Source: a virus
DNA: 64,000 nucleotides
Direction: 5' to 3' (one strand)
Virus record (IMG/VR): IMGVR_UViG_3300042731_002679
Location: 1 to 64,000 of that record
A program made the position numbers and the translations under genes. A model generated the notes under the pieces. That model did no database searches. It worked only from the letters and a program-made list of their open reading frames with translations, and was not told the origin of the DNA. Shown piece by piece: positions 7,997 through 16,240 of the stretch (position 1 is the stretch's first letter; every line of letters begins with the position of its first letter).

Positions 7997-8538
7997 GGCT
8001 TGAAGAACCAGAAAGAGGCGTTATCGTCGTGATCTTCGGGAACGGTATGGATGGGGGTATCGAACCGCCGGGCAAACTCGTCGGCGGCCGGCTTGACGGT
8101 CAGGGTGGGGTTGAGGTAGTCGTGGCCCGCCATGATTCCCCCTCGCCGCAGTTTGGGCCAGTAGCACTCCAGGTCACGCATCACGAACTCGTAGTAGTGC
8201 GTGGCGTCGATGTAGACGAAGTCGAGCGACCCATCGGGGATGCGGTCGGCCATGTCGTGCGACCAGCCGCGGAGGATCGCTACGCGGTCGTCGTTGCCGG
8301 CCGTGTTGGCGAGCATCCCCTGGTAGGCTTTGTCGTGGCGTTCGTTTGACCAGCCGCCGAGTTCGGCCTTCATGCCCTCGACGTGCTGCCAAAGGTCGAT
8401 GAGATACAGCAGCGACACACCCCAGGAAAGGATTTCCTTGGAGAACCGACCTTCGGCAACACCGACTTCGGCGGCGTGCCCGAGCAATTCGTGTTCGGCC
8501 AAGAGTTCACCGAACTGGCTGCGGTGTTTGATCTCCAC
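7993..8538 (-). CDS. Class I SAM methyltransferase
   Basis: 181 aa from a GTG at 8538 that follows AGGGGGGGA; a longer in-frame start exists but lies deep in the upstream gene. It matches the Methyltransf_24-type family: AEVGVAEGRFS (the SAM-binding glycine motif), LYLIDLWQH, then LDFVYIDATHYYEFVMRDLE and a GGIMAGHDY segment with the conserved GHDY. Such enzymes usually methylate sugars or small surface molecules in glycan clusters. It overlaps both neighbours by a few bases. Confidence 0.75.
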   Translation of the reverse strand: MEIKHRSQFGELLAEHELLGHAAEVGVAEGRFSKEILSWGVSLLYLIDLWQHVEGMKAELGGWSNERHDKAYQGMLANTAGNDDRVAILRGWSHDMADRIPDGSLDFVYIDATHYYEFVMRDLECYWPKLRRGGIMAGHDYLNPTLTVKPAADEFARRFDTPIHTVPEDHDDNASFWFFKP

Positions 8539-9310
8539 GATCCCCCCCCTTCTCCCAGTCGAACGTGCTGGGGTCGAAGTCTTCCATGCGCTCGGTCCAC
8601 ACATAGGGACCGAGCTTCTTGAAGTGGCTGAAATGAGTGAACCCGCCCGTGCCGATGTCGCTGGCGTTGTCCATTTGCCACGCGGCGCCCGGGACGAGGC
8701 AGTAGCAGTTCAGGGCGTCCCCGATGCGAATGAAGTTGTGGTCGATGCCGTCCGAGTTGGGCAGCATTTCGTCCAGGGCGTCCAGTACCTTGCGGGCGTT
8801 GCGGCCGTTGACGAAGTAAGCGTAGGTTCCCCACTCCCCGAACACCCGCAGGATGTGCGGATCGTCTGTCGGTTCCACGTCGCGACCGCGATGGTGCCAC
8901 GCCGCGCAGTCCGGGTTTGCGTACCACACCCCGGGCACATGAAACGTCGCCCCGAGGTAGAGCACGTCCCAGTCCCAGGTGAGGTGTTCTTCGAGGTACG
9001 CCAGCCGGTCCTGCAAGTCCTCGCAGAAGCACACGTCGTCCTCGAAGACTCCCACGATCCGATCCGAGCCAACGGCCGTGCGGATCACATGGGTCTGCGA
9101 CTGGTAGCAGCCGATCGCTCCGGGCGTCCTGGCGCGGATACGGGCCACCTTCTCTTCCGGCCCCGGCCACTCTTCCGGCAGGAACGCCTCAAAACGATCA
9201 ACCGGCAAGTTAGCGCGCGCGAACTGTTGATTGGCGTGGGCCATGCGATCCGTGCGGTGGGCCAGGTTGATTACCCAGTTATCCAGCCGGAAGCGGTCGA
9301 AGTGGCTCAT
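8507..9310 (-). CDS. Family 25 glycosyltransferase
   Basis: 267 aa. Motifs of the GT25 family (LPS/LOS beta-galactosyltransferases and collagen glucosyl/galactosyltransferases): WVINLAHRTDRM (12-23), GAIGCYQSQTHVI (64-76) and VFEDDV (88-93), where the acidic residues bind the metal. The C-terminal part is polar. It is one of four glycosyltransferases placed before the scaffold and capsid genes. Donor sugar not predictable. Confidence 0.8.
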   Translation of the reverse strand: MSHFDRFRLDNWVINLAHRTDRMAHANQQFARANLPVDRFEAFLPEEWPGPEEKVARIRARTPGAIGCYQSQTHVIRTAVGSDRIVGVFEDDVCFCEDLQDRLAYLEEHLTWDWDVLYLGATFHVPGVWYANPDCAAWHHRGRDVEPTDDPHILRVFGEWGTYAYFVNGRNARKVLDALDEMLPNSDGIDHNFIRIGDALNCYCLVPGAAWQMDNASDIGTGGFTHFSHFKKLGPYVWTERMEDFDPSTFDWEKGGDRGDQTPQPVR

Positions 9311-9969
9311 GCTTCGCCTTTTCTGCGAAAGAGGTAGTTCTCGGAATACTCCCCGATGAGGTCGTGACCTGGCAGCAGGGCGATCAGTTCGTCAAGCGTC
9401 GGATAGCCGAGGTACAACTGACCGAAGGACTGCTGGTTGTGGCACTCCACGTAGACGTAGCGGGTGCGGGCAAGGACTCTCTGCCCGCCGCGCAGCACCT
9501 TGGCCTCGGCGCCCTGCACGTCGATCCATGCCAAATCGACGGGAATGGGCAAATCAAACGTGTTGTCTGCCCACTCGTCGAGAGTCGTCGTCGGCACCTG
9601 GATCGTGGAGTCGAACTTGCACCACGGGCTGTAGCTGAGGTGCCCAGTCGGCAGGCAGAGTGACCCGCTCTTGTCCCAATCTTGCCAGTCTTCCCGCTGG
9701 CAGTTCGGCGGCGTGCCGCCCGACTGGTAGAAGTCGAACTCTCCGCACTCGTCCGACAGGGCCATTTCAACGAGGGTGGCCCGGTTGCCGACGTTGGCGT
9801 GCCACTTGGCGATCGCCCGCGGATCGCACTCGAAGCAGTAAACGTGCGCGTCGGGCAACGCCTCGACGAACCGAAGCGTGTCCTCCCCGTCGTTGGCACC
9901 GATCTCCAAGATGGTCTGGGCGAACGGCCCGAGTAGATCGGGAAGTTCCTCGATGGGAAGTTCGGGCAT
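9307..9969 (-). CDS. FkbM-family methyltransferase
   Basis: 220 aa from the ATG at 9969. FkbM (Methyltransf_21) pattern: ILEIGANDGEDTLRF near residues 20-34 for SAM binding, VYCFECDP (43-50), and VDLAWIDVQGAEAKVLRGG, the family's DVQGxExxVLxG motif. FkbM enzymes O-methylate sugars and related hydroxyls, and sit in many surface-glycan clusters. Its start lies 2 nt after the stop of the upstream glycosyltransferase. Confidence 0.8.
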   Translation of the reverse strand: MPELPIEELPDLLGPFAQTILEIGANDGEDTLRFVEALPDAHVYCFECDPRAIAKWHANVGNRATLVEMALSDECGEFDFYQSGGTPPNCQREDWQDWDKSGSLCLPTGHLSYSPWCKFDSTIQVPTTTLDEWADNTFDLPIPVDLAWIDVQGAEAKVLRGGQRVLARTRYVYVECHNQQSFGQLYLGYPTLDELIALLPGHDLIGEYSENYLFRRKGEA

Positions 9970-9971
9970 CG

Positions 9972-10742
9972 TCACGTCCTCACGTACCGGGCCATGTTGT
10001 CCTGAATGGTCTCCTTCGACCGCCAGCCCTCGGCCATCCGGGGATGCTTGATGTGGAACAAACACATTTCGGGCTCGACCGGCATTTCCGCACGGTACTT
10101 CTCGCCGTATCTTCGCCAGATTTCCCGGTTCATCCACATATCCTCCCATCCCGATCCTGCGAAGGCTTCGCAGAATCTCAGGTCCCCCAAAGTTTCCCTG
10201 GTTATCGAAAACTGGGAATTTCCGAACAGCGGTTCGCCGACCGGCTGATCGAGTTGCGGAAGGACCCGCCCCTCGTGGCGCAGCCGGTGGCGATCGTCAT
10301 CGTACCGTTCCCAGCAGTGATCCACGGCCTTGAGCCAATCCGGGTTGGTCACGTCGACCGAGAACGACACGGACGGCCGGAGGTCCCGAACCCGGTAGCA
10401 GACCTTCGTGATCCGCGGATCGGCCAACCAGCGTGCGGCCTCGAACCACCGCCGGCCGACGAGGATGTCGGCGTCGAGGAAAGTCAGCACGTCGCCGGTT
10501 GCCGCTTCGATCCCCAGGTTCAGGGCCACCGGCTTGTTGTAGAGGTCCCCATCCTGTTCGTCTGCAACGAGCCGTACCGCGTCGTATTCCGTGCCCGGCA
10601 GCAGGCTGGATCGGTTGTCGACCACGACGATCTCGAAATCCCTGATGCGGCACGCCTTGGCCGATTCCACGAGGAAATGAAGGGCGCACGCCAGGTGGGC
10701 GTTGCGTTTCCTGTGCGGAATGATGATCGAGTGCCGAGGCAT
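9972..10742 (-). CDS. GT2 glycosyltransferase
   Basis: 256 aa from the ATG at 10742; an upstream in-frame ATG is less likely. It opens HSIIIPHRKRNAHL, then EIVVVDNRSS (37-46) and LTFLDADILVG (86-96), the nucleotide-sugar and DxD motifs. The C-terminal half has FGNSQFSITRETLGDLRFCE and GWEDMWMNRE, typical of the galactosyltransferase-type C-terminal region (xxGWEDxD). It is the first gene of the leftward operon, next to the divergent promoter region. Confidence 0.8.
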   Translation of the reverse strand: MPRHSIIIPHRKRNAHLACALHFLVESAKACRIRDFEIVVVDNRSSLLPGTEYDAVRLVADEQDGDLYNKPVALNLGIEAATGDVLTFLDADILVGRRWFEAARWLADPRITKVCYRVRDLRPSVSFSVDVTNPDWLKAVDHCWERYDDDRHRLRHEGRVLPQLDQPVGEPLFGNSQFSITRETLGDLRFCEAFAGSGWEDMWMNREIWRRYGEKYRAEMPVEPEMCLFHIKHPRMAEGWRSKETIQDNMARYVRT

Positions 10743-10781
10743 CCTGTGCCACCTTGGAGGGAGCAACCCGTGCGAAGGGAA

Positions 10782-10811
10782 AGCCTACCCGAGTTTTCGG
10801 GGTGCCGTCAA
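10782..10811 (-). promoter_or_regulatory. Weak candidate promoter for the leftward operon
   Basis: On the minus strand TTGACG (10811-10806) is followed 18 bp later by TAGGCT, a poor -10. The spacer contains CCCGA-x5-TCGGG, an inverted repeat resembling the one in the 26114 promoter. It lies 40-70 nt before the first glycosyltransferase gene. The match is weak on its own. Confidence 0.35.
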
Positions 10812-10908
10812 GATGGATTCCAGAAAAAACCTTCTGGCGCAACCCCCGCCCTGGATACACGTTATGTCACGCTGCGGAATTTCCCTGGCAATTTCACGGC
10901 ATCACTGC

Positions 10909-10936
10909 TTGACATCCCCGTCGCGTTCGATACACT
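10909..10936 (+). promoter_or_regulatory. Sigma70-like promoter of the rightward early operon
   Basis: TTGACA at 10909-10914, a 16-bp spacer, and TACACT at 10931-10936, ending about 52 nt before the first plus-strand ATG (10989). The same TTGACA plus 16-bp layout recurs at 16534, 28784 and 35891, and as TTGACG at 27551, which strengthens the call. Confidence 0.6.
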
Positions 10937-10988
10937 TGATGCCTATTCGGATTGGTTACTCCCTGGTGTTGAACGAGGCACACTTCTC

Positions 10989-11285
10989 ATGGACCAACAT
11001 CCCCCCCCGCAGCCCGCGGACTACTGCTGCAACCCCGGCTGCACGAGCGACGGCGAGCAGAAAATCGCCAAGGCCCGAGGAATCTGCAACAACTGCTATC
11101 AGGTCCTTCGCCGCATGATCGCATCGAGCGAAAGCAGCCTGTCCTCCTGGGAAGAGGCGGAAGACCTGGGCTGGTGCCGGCCCCCGCGGCAACCGGGCGA
11201 CACCCGTTTCGATGTGTCAGCTATTTCTGCAAAAAACACGGAATCACCCGACAAAAGTGCTCGTGATGCTTGTTCTGGAAACTGA
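10989..11285 (+). CDS. Small zinc-finger protein, first gene of the early operon
   Basis: 98 aa. Two Cys pairs, CCNPGC (residues 13-18) and CNNC (33-36), could bind one zinc ion. The rest is polar and helical, with a second small Cys-containing segment at the end. The ATG follows GAACGAGG. As the first gene after the promoter at 10909 it may be an early regulator; that is a guess from position. Confidence 0.55.
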   Translation: MDQHPPPQPADYCCNPGCTSDGEQKIAKARGICNNCYQVLRRMIASSESSLSSWEEAEDLGWCRPPRQPGDTRFDVSAISAKNTESPDKSARDACSGN

Positions 11286-11326
11286 CAAGCACTGGGAAAT
11301 CAAGACAACTTGCGCAAGGTGCGGGT

Positions 11327-12079
11327 ATGCGAATCCATCCAGCGGCAAAACTCTTCCCGCTCGACGACGGCGACAACCTGAAAGAGTTAGCCGCCGACAT
11401 TCAAGAGCACGGCCAGCAAGTGCCCATTGAAATCTTCGAGGGACAACTGCTCGACGGGCGACGGCGTTTAATGGCGTGCGAATCCCTGGGCATCGCGTGC
11501 AACTCCGTTGAGGTCGAACCGGAGGACCCCATCGCCTACGTCGTGTCGCTCAATGCCAAGCGGCGACACCTGACGCCGGCTCAGTTAGCCTTCGCAGCGG
11601 ACAGTGCGAGGTCGCTGTACGATGAGCAGGCAAAGGAACGCCAGAAAGCTACCCTCAAACGCGGCAACGCACAGCCCGATGTGACCTCTGGATCACAACG
11701 GGAAAACCAGGGCAAGTCCCGCGATCACGTTGGGGCCGTTTTTGGCGTGAGCGGTCAGTCTGTTGACCGTGCGAAGCGCGTTCGACAGCAGGGTATACCG
11801 GAACTGGAGTCTGCCGTCACGGCGGGCAAGGTGGCGCTGACACGGGCAGTGGAAATATCGCAACTGCCACGCGACGAACAGCCGGCAGCCCTGCAAGAAG
11901 CGATCACTGTAAAACGGCGGCAACGCCCCATAAAGCCACCGCCTGCCGGAAGCATTCGTGGCAAAGGCATTAGGCTTGCCCACGAAGCGATAGCCTGCCT
12001 GAAAAAGATTCCAAAAAACGACGCATTACGGAAGCGCGGCTTCCAGGTCGTAACCGACTGGATCAGGCACAACAAGTGA
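11327..12079 (+). CDS. ParB-like protein
   Basis: 250 aa from the ATG at 11327. The N-terminal 100 residues match the ParB/Sulfiredoxin fold: LKELAADIQEHGQQVPI, then LLDGRRRLMACESLGI, where DGRRR corresponds to the nucleotide-binding GERR motif. A helix-turn-helix-like stretch follows (VGAVFGVSGQSVDRAKRVR), then a basic C-terminal end. This is the usual order in plasmid or phage ParB proteins, but no ParA is in the window. It could be a partition protein, a DNA-binding regulator or a ParB-type nuclease. Confidence 0.75.
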   Translation: MRIHPAAKLFPLDDGDNLKELAADIQEHGQQVPIEIFEGQLLDGRRRLMACESLGIACNSVEVEPEDPIAYVVSLNAKRRHLTPAQLAFAADSARSLYDEQAKERQKATLKRGNAQPDVTSGSQRENQGKSRDHVGAVFGVSGQSVDRAKRVRQQGIPELESAVTAGKVALTRAVEISQLPRDEQPAALQEAITVKRRQRPIKPPPAGSIRGKGIRLAHEAIACLKKIPKNDALRKRGFQVVTDWIRHNK

Positions 12080-12088
12080 GGAACCATC

Positions 12089-12865
12089 ATGGCGAAGTCA
12101 GCAATCACGACAACAAAAAACTACAAGTTGTTTATGTTTAGCGATGAGAATCGCCCGCTTAACTTGAAGAAGCGGAAACGGCTCATGGAGTCGATGAAGC
12201 GGTATGGCTTTCTGCGGTCGTTCCCGATTTCGTGCTATCGCTCTAATGGCAAAATCGTGGTGAAGGACGGTCAGCACCGGCTGGCGGTAGCCGAGGAACT
12301 CGGCCTTTCTGTCCACTATTACGTCGATGATGTCGACTACGACGTTGCGTTCGTGAACGGCTGCCAAGAGAAATGGACCGTGCGCGACTATGCCATGAAG
12401 CACGCCAACGCTGGCATCAAACCGTATCAAGACGGGCTAGAGTTCTCCGACAGGTACGGCCTTCCCATCGGCGTCACGTTTGCCCTGCTGGCCGGCACCA
12501 CAACATTTGCCAACATCCAGCCCGCATTTGTCGATGGCACGTTCACGATCAAGGACATCGGATACGCATCGACCGTTGCGTCCACGTACCGAGCCTTGAT
12601 CGACCTGTCACCAGACATCAAAAATGCTCGCCTGATGGAAGCCTGCATGGCCGTCTGCCGCGTGCCAAAGTTCGACGCAACGAGACTTCTCACCGGGGCC
12701 AAGCGATGCCGGGATAAGCTGGTCGCCTACTCCACACGAGACGCCTACCTGGAACTGCTTGAAACCGTCTACAACTTTGGCCGCAAGGAACTGGTGCCGC
12801 TGAAAATCGAGGCAATCAATGCCATGCGAAAGCGGAGTCCTGTGCTCAAGCCCCCGAAGAAGTAG
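12089..12865 (+). CDS. Second ParB-like domain protein
   Basis: 258 aa, 9 nt after the first ParB-like gene. Residues ~30-80 have the ParB N-terminal pattern (KRKRLMESMKRYGFLRSFPI, then KIVVKDGQHRLAVAEELGL, with DGQHR in place of DGRRR). The remaining 170 residues are helical and show no clear helix-turn-helix. The two adjacent ParB-like proteins differ too much to be a recent duplication. Function unknown; a regulator or modified ParB. Confidence 0.6.
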   Translation: MAKSAITTTKNYKLFMFSDENRPLNLKKRKRLMESMKRYGFLRSFPISCYRSNGKIVVKDGQHRLAVAEELGLSVHYYVDDVDYDVAFVNGCQEKWTVRDYAMKHANAGIKPYQDGLEFSDRYGLPIGVTFALLAGTTTFANIQPAFVDGTFTIKDIGYASTVASTYRALIDLSPDIKNARLMEACMAVCRVPKFDATRLLTGAKRCRDKLVAYSTRDAYLELLETVYNFGRKELVPLKIEAINAMRKRSPVLKPPKK

Positions 12866-12905
12866 TACAACGGAGCCGCACGAAGCGGCATCACAAGGAC
12901 GCGAC

Positions 12906-13097
12906 ATGCTTGTTCTGGAACGCGCGAAGAATGAGGCCGTCCTGGTCCCTTCCGTGTCAATGAAGATCGTCGTCATTTCGATCGACAACGGCAAGGTCAG
13001 GCTGGGATTCGAGGCCCCCCGGGAAGTTGACATCGTCCGCGACGACGCCAAAAACCCCAACCCCAAGGATCGAACCAACGGCGGGGAGCAAAGGTAG
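12906..13097 (+). CDS. csrA: CsrA/RsmA-family translational regulator
   Basis: 63 aa from the ATG at 12906, behind AAGGAC. CsrA pattern: MLVLERAKNEAVLV (family MLILTRRxGExxxI), KIVVISIDNGKVRLGF, then EAPREVDIVRDD (family APKEVxVxRxEI) with the RNA-binding arginine of the last strand in place. CsrA dimers bind GGA-containing hairpins near start codons and block or stabilise mRNAs. A phage copy could rewire host translation or act on the phage's own GGA-rich leaders. Confidence 0.8.
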   Translation: MLVLERAKNEAVLVPSVSMKIVVISIDNGKVRLGFEAPREVDIVRDDAKNPNPKDRTNGGEQR

Positions 13098-13204
13098 CCG
13101 AAGACCCGCAGAGGTGACGGCTCCCGGCTGTAGCAGGGCCTCTTGAGTGAGGTTGCGTCTCCTCCTGCGATGCCGGGCCCCCGCCCTTTTACTGGAGAGC
13201 GAAC

Positions 13205-13957
13205 ATGAGTGAAACCGCCCTACTCAACACGGCCCTCGACGCCACCTACAACGCGCTCGATGGCAAACCAGAACCCGCGTCCTACGACCGCGAACAGCTT
13301 CTCAGTCTGATCCAGGGCAGCGCCGATTGGGAGGCGGCGAGAATCGGCCGAATCACCGGGTCACGCTTTGCCGACATTCTCACCCAGCCGCGGTCGAAAA
13401 AAGACAAGGAAGCCGGCGCCCTGTCGAAGACGGCCGAATCCTACATGCTCGACGTGATCGCCGAGCGACTGACCGGCGAGGCCCAAGAGGCTCCGATCCC
13501 CCAGCGCTACGTCGAGTGGGGCCACGAACACGAGCCCCACGCCCGGGTTGTGTACGAGGATTTGACCGGCAGTGAGGTCAAGCAGATCGGACTGCTGGCC
13601 CACCCGGACGACCTGAACATTGCCGGCAGCCCAGATGGGCTGGTTGGCGCAGACGGCGGCCTGGAAATCAAGTGCCCGTACAACAGCCGAGTCCATCTTG
13701 GCTACCTGCTGGGCGGCGTGCTGCCCAAAGAGTACGAGGCCCAAGTCCACGGCTACATTTGGATGTCCGGCCGCGACTGGTGGGATTTCGTGTCGTTCGA
13801 CCCGCGGTTTGTGGATGCCGGCCTGCACGTCGCCCTGTTTCGCGTTCGGGTGCTTCGCGACGACGACTGGTGCGCCCGGCTGGACGAGGCCGTGTTCGCG
13901 TTCCGCGACAAGCTGGAAGAAACTCTCCAAACCATTCGAGAAAGGACAGCGGCATGA
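13205..13957 (+). CDS. YqaJ-type recombinase exonuclease
   Basis: 250 aa, lambda-exonuclease-like PD-(D/E)xK nuclease. Segments: QGSADWEAARIGRITGSRF (37-55, the family's N-terminal signature), WGHEHEPHAR (105-114), AGSPDGLVG (140-148) with catalytic D144, and GLEIKCP (152-158) carrying the E-x-K pair; a QVHGYIW segment follows. It resects dsDNA 5' ends for the RecT annealase encoded next, whose ATG overlaps this stop. A 107-nt leader precedes the ATG and contains GC-rich stretches and GGA motifs. Confidence 0.85.
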   Translation: MSETALLNTALDATYNALDGKPEPASYDREQLLSLIQGSADWEAARIGRITGSRFADILTQPRSKKDKEAGALSKTAESYMLDVIAERLTGEAQEAPIPQRYVEWGHEHEPHARVVYEDLTGSEVKQIGLLAHPDDLNIAGSPDGLVGADGGLEIKCPYNSRVHLGYLLGGVLPKEYEAQVHGYIWMSGRDWWDFVSFDPRFVDAGLHVALFRVRVLRDDDWCARLDEAVFAFRDKLEETLQTIRERTAA

Positions 13958-15039
13958 GTACCGAACTACAGACCACGAAACCCCAAGCGACCGGCCTGCG
14001 AGCCTGGGTCGAGCGCCCCGGCGTCCCCGAACAGATCGAGGCGGCCCTGGGCGGCGTGATGGCCACCGACACGTTCACGCAGCACATGATGATCGCGTTT
14101 CAGGACCCGGACGTGGCCAGGTGTTCCGACAAGTCCAAGTACACCGCGTTGCACCAGTGCGCCGCGATGGGACTGTTGCCCACGCTCGATCAGGTCAAGC
14201 TGATCCCGTACAAGAATGAGGTCAAGGCCATGCCGCAGTGGCAGGGCTTCAAGGCGCTCATGGAGCGGAACCCGGACATCCTGGAAGTGACCGGGCACCT
14301 CGTCCACGTCACGGACCATTTCGAGATGCACAACGGCGTGCCGACCCACACCTTCAATCCGTTCGACGAGGCCCGGACGATTGCCGGCCCCAAGGACATC
14401 GTGGGCGGCTACTGCAAGATCGTCTACCGCGACGGTCGGCCGCCGAAGTACCATTTTGTGACCCGCAAGCACATCGAGAAGGCCCAGAAGTGCGCCCAGA
14501 CGCAGAAAATTTGGAGCGCGTGGTACGAGCAGATGGCCCTGAAGACGCTCTACCGCGACTGCTACGCACGCCGGGCCGTGGCGTTCGACCCGATGGTTGC
14601 CGACCGAGTGCAGCAGGCGATCGACCTGGACAACCTCAATATGGGCAACGACCCCCGGCGGGTCGAGCCCGACGCGATCGACAGCCTCCGCAAGCAGGCC
14701 CGTCTGGCACACCAGCAGCAGGAGGCCCCAGAAGACGCCCCGGAGCCCCCGGCGCCCGAAGAGGACCCCGAGCCGACCGAACAGCCCGGAGACGCTGAGG
14801 CGAGCCAGGAGGAACCGGAAGCGGGAGGAACGGAGTGGGTCTACGCCCACCTGGACCTGGGCAAGTTTCTCGACGACATCCCCCCGGGCTGGCGACACCA
14901 GCTTCGCGAATGCGATGATCCGGCCAAAGTGGAGTACCTCAAAGCCGCCGCCGGCCGGGACAAGCGGCTGACCGACAAGGCGGTCAAGGCGATCGTCGGG
15001 GCCTGCGACCGGATTCTGGCGGCAGAGATGGGAGGGTGA
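13954..15039 (+). CDS. recT: RecT single-strand annealing protein
   Basis: 361 aa. The core (1-~255) is RecT: YTALHQCAAMGLLPTLDQ, VKLIPYKNEVKAMPQWQGF, VHVTDHFEMHNG, GGYCKIVYRDGRPPKYHFV and WYEQMALKTLYR. The tail (~255-361) is an acidic Pro/Glu linker plus a short helical end, longer than in the minimal family. It anneals ssDNA made by the YqaJ nuclease; the two genes overlap by 4 nt (ATGA). Confidence 0.88.
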   Translation: MSTELQTTKPQATGLRAWVERPGVPEQIEAALGGVMATDTFTQHMMIAFQDPDVARCSDKSKYTALHQCAAMGLLPTLDQVKLIPYKNEVKAMPQWQGFKALMERNPDILEVTGHLVHVTDHFEMHNGVPTHTFNPFDEARTIAGPKDIVGGYCKIVYRDGRPPKYHFVTRKHIEKAQKCAQTQKIWSAWYEQMALKTLYRDCYARRAVAFDPMVADRVQQAIDLDNLNMGNDPRRVEPDAIDSLRKQARLAHQQQEAPEDAPEPPAPEEDPEPTEQPGDAEASQEEPEAGGTEWVYAHLDLGKFLDDIPPGWRHQLRECDDPAKVEYLKAAAGRDKRLTDKAVKAIVGACDRILAAEMGG

Positions 15040-15042
15040 GAC

Positions 15043-15444
15043 ATGGCACACGCCCCACTCGATTCTGACATTCAAGACCTCAAAGACGAGAAGCGACGAG
15101 CAGAGACTCGTCTCAGGGAACTCCGCGGAAAACTCGAAGCCGCAGAAGCCGCGAAACTCGACGCCGAGCGCGACGTTCTGAAACCGCTTGCGATTCGTGC
15201 CCACGATCTGCTCTGCCAGTACAACCATACGGACGGATGCGGGTGGGGATACGAGAGCCAGGGAGGCCAGCACAACTGGCAGAGCCATGCCCACATTCGT
15301 TGGCTAGAAAAGGTTGTTCAGTGGACCGATACCCCCAAGTTCGGTGATCGTCTCACGCCAGAGAAGTTGGGCGAGATACTGGACATCATCGAGCAAGGCA
15401 AAAAGGCCCACCGTGACTTCCTGGTGATCGTGAGGAATATGTGA
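15043..15444 (+). CDS. Coiled-coil hypothetical protein
   Basis: 133 aa. Residues ~8-45 form a charged coiled coil (LKDEKRRAETRLRELRGKLE); the middle holds a Cys/His/Trp-rich patch (HTDGCGWGYESQGGQHNW), and the end is helical. It starts 3 nt after recT. Not recognised. Confidence 0.6.
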   Translation: MAHAPLDSDIQDLKDEKRRAETRLRELRGKLEAAEAAKLDAERDVLKPLAIRAHDLLCQYNHTDGCGWGYESQGGQHNWQSHAHIRWLEKVVQWTDTPKFGDRLTPEKLGEILDIIEQGKKAHRDFLVIVRNM

Positions 15445-15449
15445 CACAA

Positions 15450-15524
15450 CCCAGCGGGGGCGTGGGGTGCAGAAGCCGGCCTATGGGCCGGTCGCGGTAT
15501 CAACCGCAAGACGCCCCCGCTGGG
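15450..15524 (+). ncRNA. Structured element: 14-bp closing stem with two inner hairpins
   Basis: A perfect 14-bp inverted repeat (15450-15463 with 15511-15524) encloses two hairpins: CCGGCC/GGCCGG around 15476-15491 and GCGGT/ACCGC at 15494-15507. It begins right after the stop of the coiled-coil gene and is followed by GGCTTTCC, so it may be a terminator, a processing site or a leader structure for the gene at 15559. The plan resembles the element at 16610. Confidence 0.5.
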
Positions 15525-15558
15525 GCTTTCCAACGTCAAACAACGAAGGAAAAGTTCC

Positions 15559-15894
15559 ATGTTTTTCGTTACACGCGAACAACTGATTGCTCTGTTGGAA
15601 TGCCAACGCACGCACGACGCTGCATGGCGGGAATTTCCCATGCTGTACGAGGACAAGCCCGACTTGCAAATGCACACCCTCGATATAGTCGCCGACATCG
15701 TCGGCGTGCCGGCAGACAACACGGTGGAAACGCAAGCCTGCGAAATTGCCAACGCCACCGGCGAGTGGCCGGAAGATGCCTATTGCCGAGACTGGGTATT
15801 CCACGACTGGGAATCGGTCGAGGATGGCAAACAGACCGCCGAGTGGTTTCTGCGCCAGCTTGAGGAAGAAGCAACTCGACACGCCGCGGGGTGA
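15559..15894 (+). CDS. Hypothetical acidic protein
   Basis: 111 aa, acidic, helical, rich in Trp/Glu/Asp toward the end (WPEDAYCRDWVFHDWESVED). AAGGAA precedes the ATG by a few bases. Not recognised; it lies alone behind the structured element at 15450. Confidence 0.6.
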   Translation: MFFVTREQLIALLECQRTHDAAWREFPMLYEDKPDLQMHTLDIVADIVGVPADNTVETQACEIANATGEWPEDAYCRDWVFHDWESVEDGKQTAEWFLRQLEEEATRHAAG

Positions 15895-15958
15895 CAGACA
15901 GCACGACCCCCGGCCGCTTTGATTTCCGTAGACCACTTTCAACCCAGGGAGAAGAACG

Positions 15959-16240
15959 ATGGCGAAGAAGAAGCCCAGACAGACCCAGACAAGGATCGAG
16001 GGAACCTACGATCCGGTCCCCGAATCCTGCGAGGACGCCGCGCGTGAGTACGTCGATGCGCTCTACAACCGCATGGAGTGGCAGCGCACCGAAGACGAAG
16101 CCCGGCCCAAGCTGGTCGACGCCATGAAGGCGGCCGGCGTCGATGCCTTCGAGTGCGACGGCTACAACGTCGAACTGCGCCACATCAGCGACGACAAGAT
16201 CAAGGTCAAGAAGGTCAAGGCAGCCAAGGCCGATGACTGA
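15959..16240 (+). CDS. Small basic-ended hypothetical protein
   Basis: 93 aa, with GGGAGAAG before the ATG. Starts and ends lysine-rich (MAKKKPRQTQTR and KIKVKKVKAAKADD), with a helical centre (EDAAREYVDALYNRMEW) and a short beta hairpin (DAFECDGYNVELRHI). Not recognised. It overlaps the zinc-ribbon gene by 8 nt. Confidence 0.6.
   Translation: MAKKKPRQTQTRIEGTYDPVPESCEDAAREYVDALYNRMEWQRTEDEARPKLVDAMKAAGVDAFECDGYNVELRHISDDKIKVKKVKAAKADD

Noticed and set aside
9660-10988. Long plus-strand extension upstream of the zinc-finger gene
   Set aside because: It mirrors the FkbM and GT2 genes; the true start is the ATG at 10989 behind the promoter at 10909.
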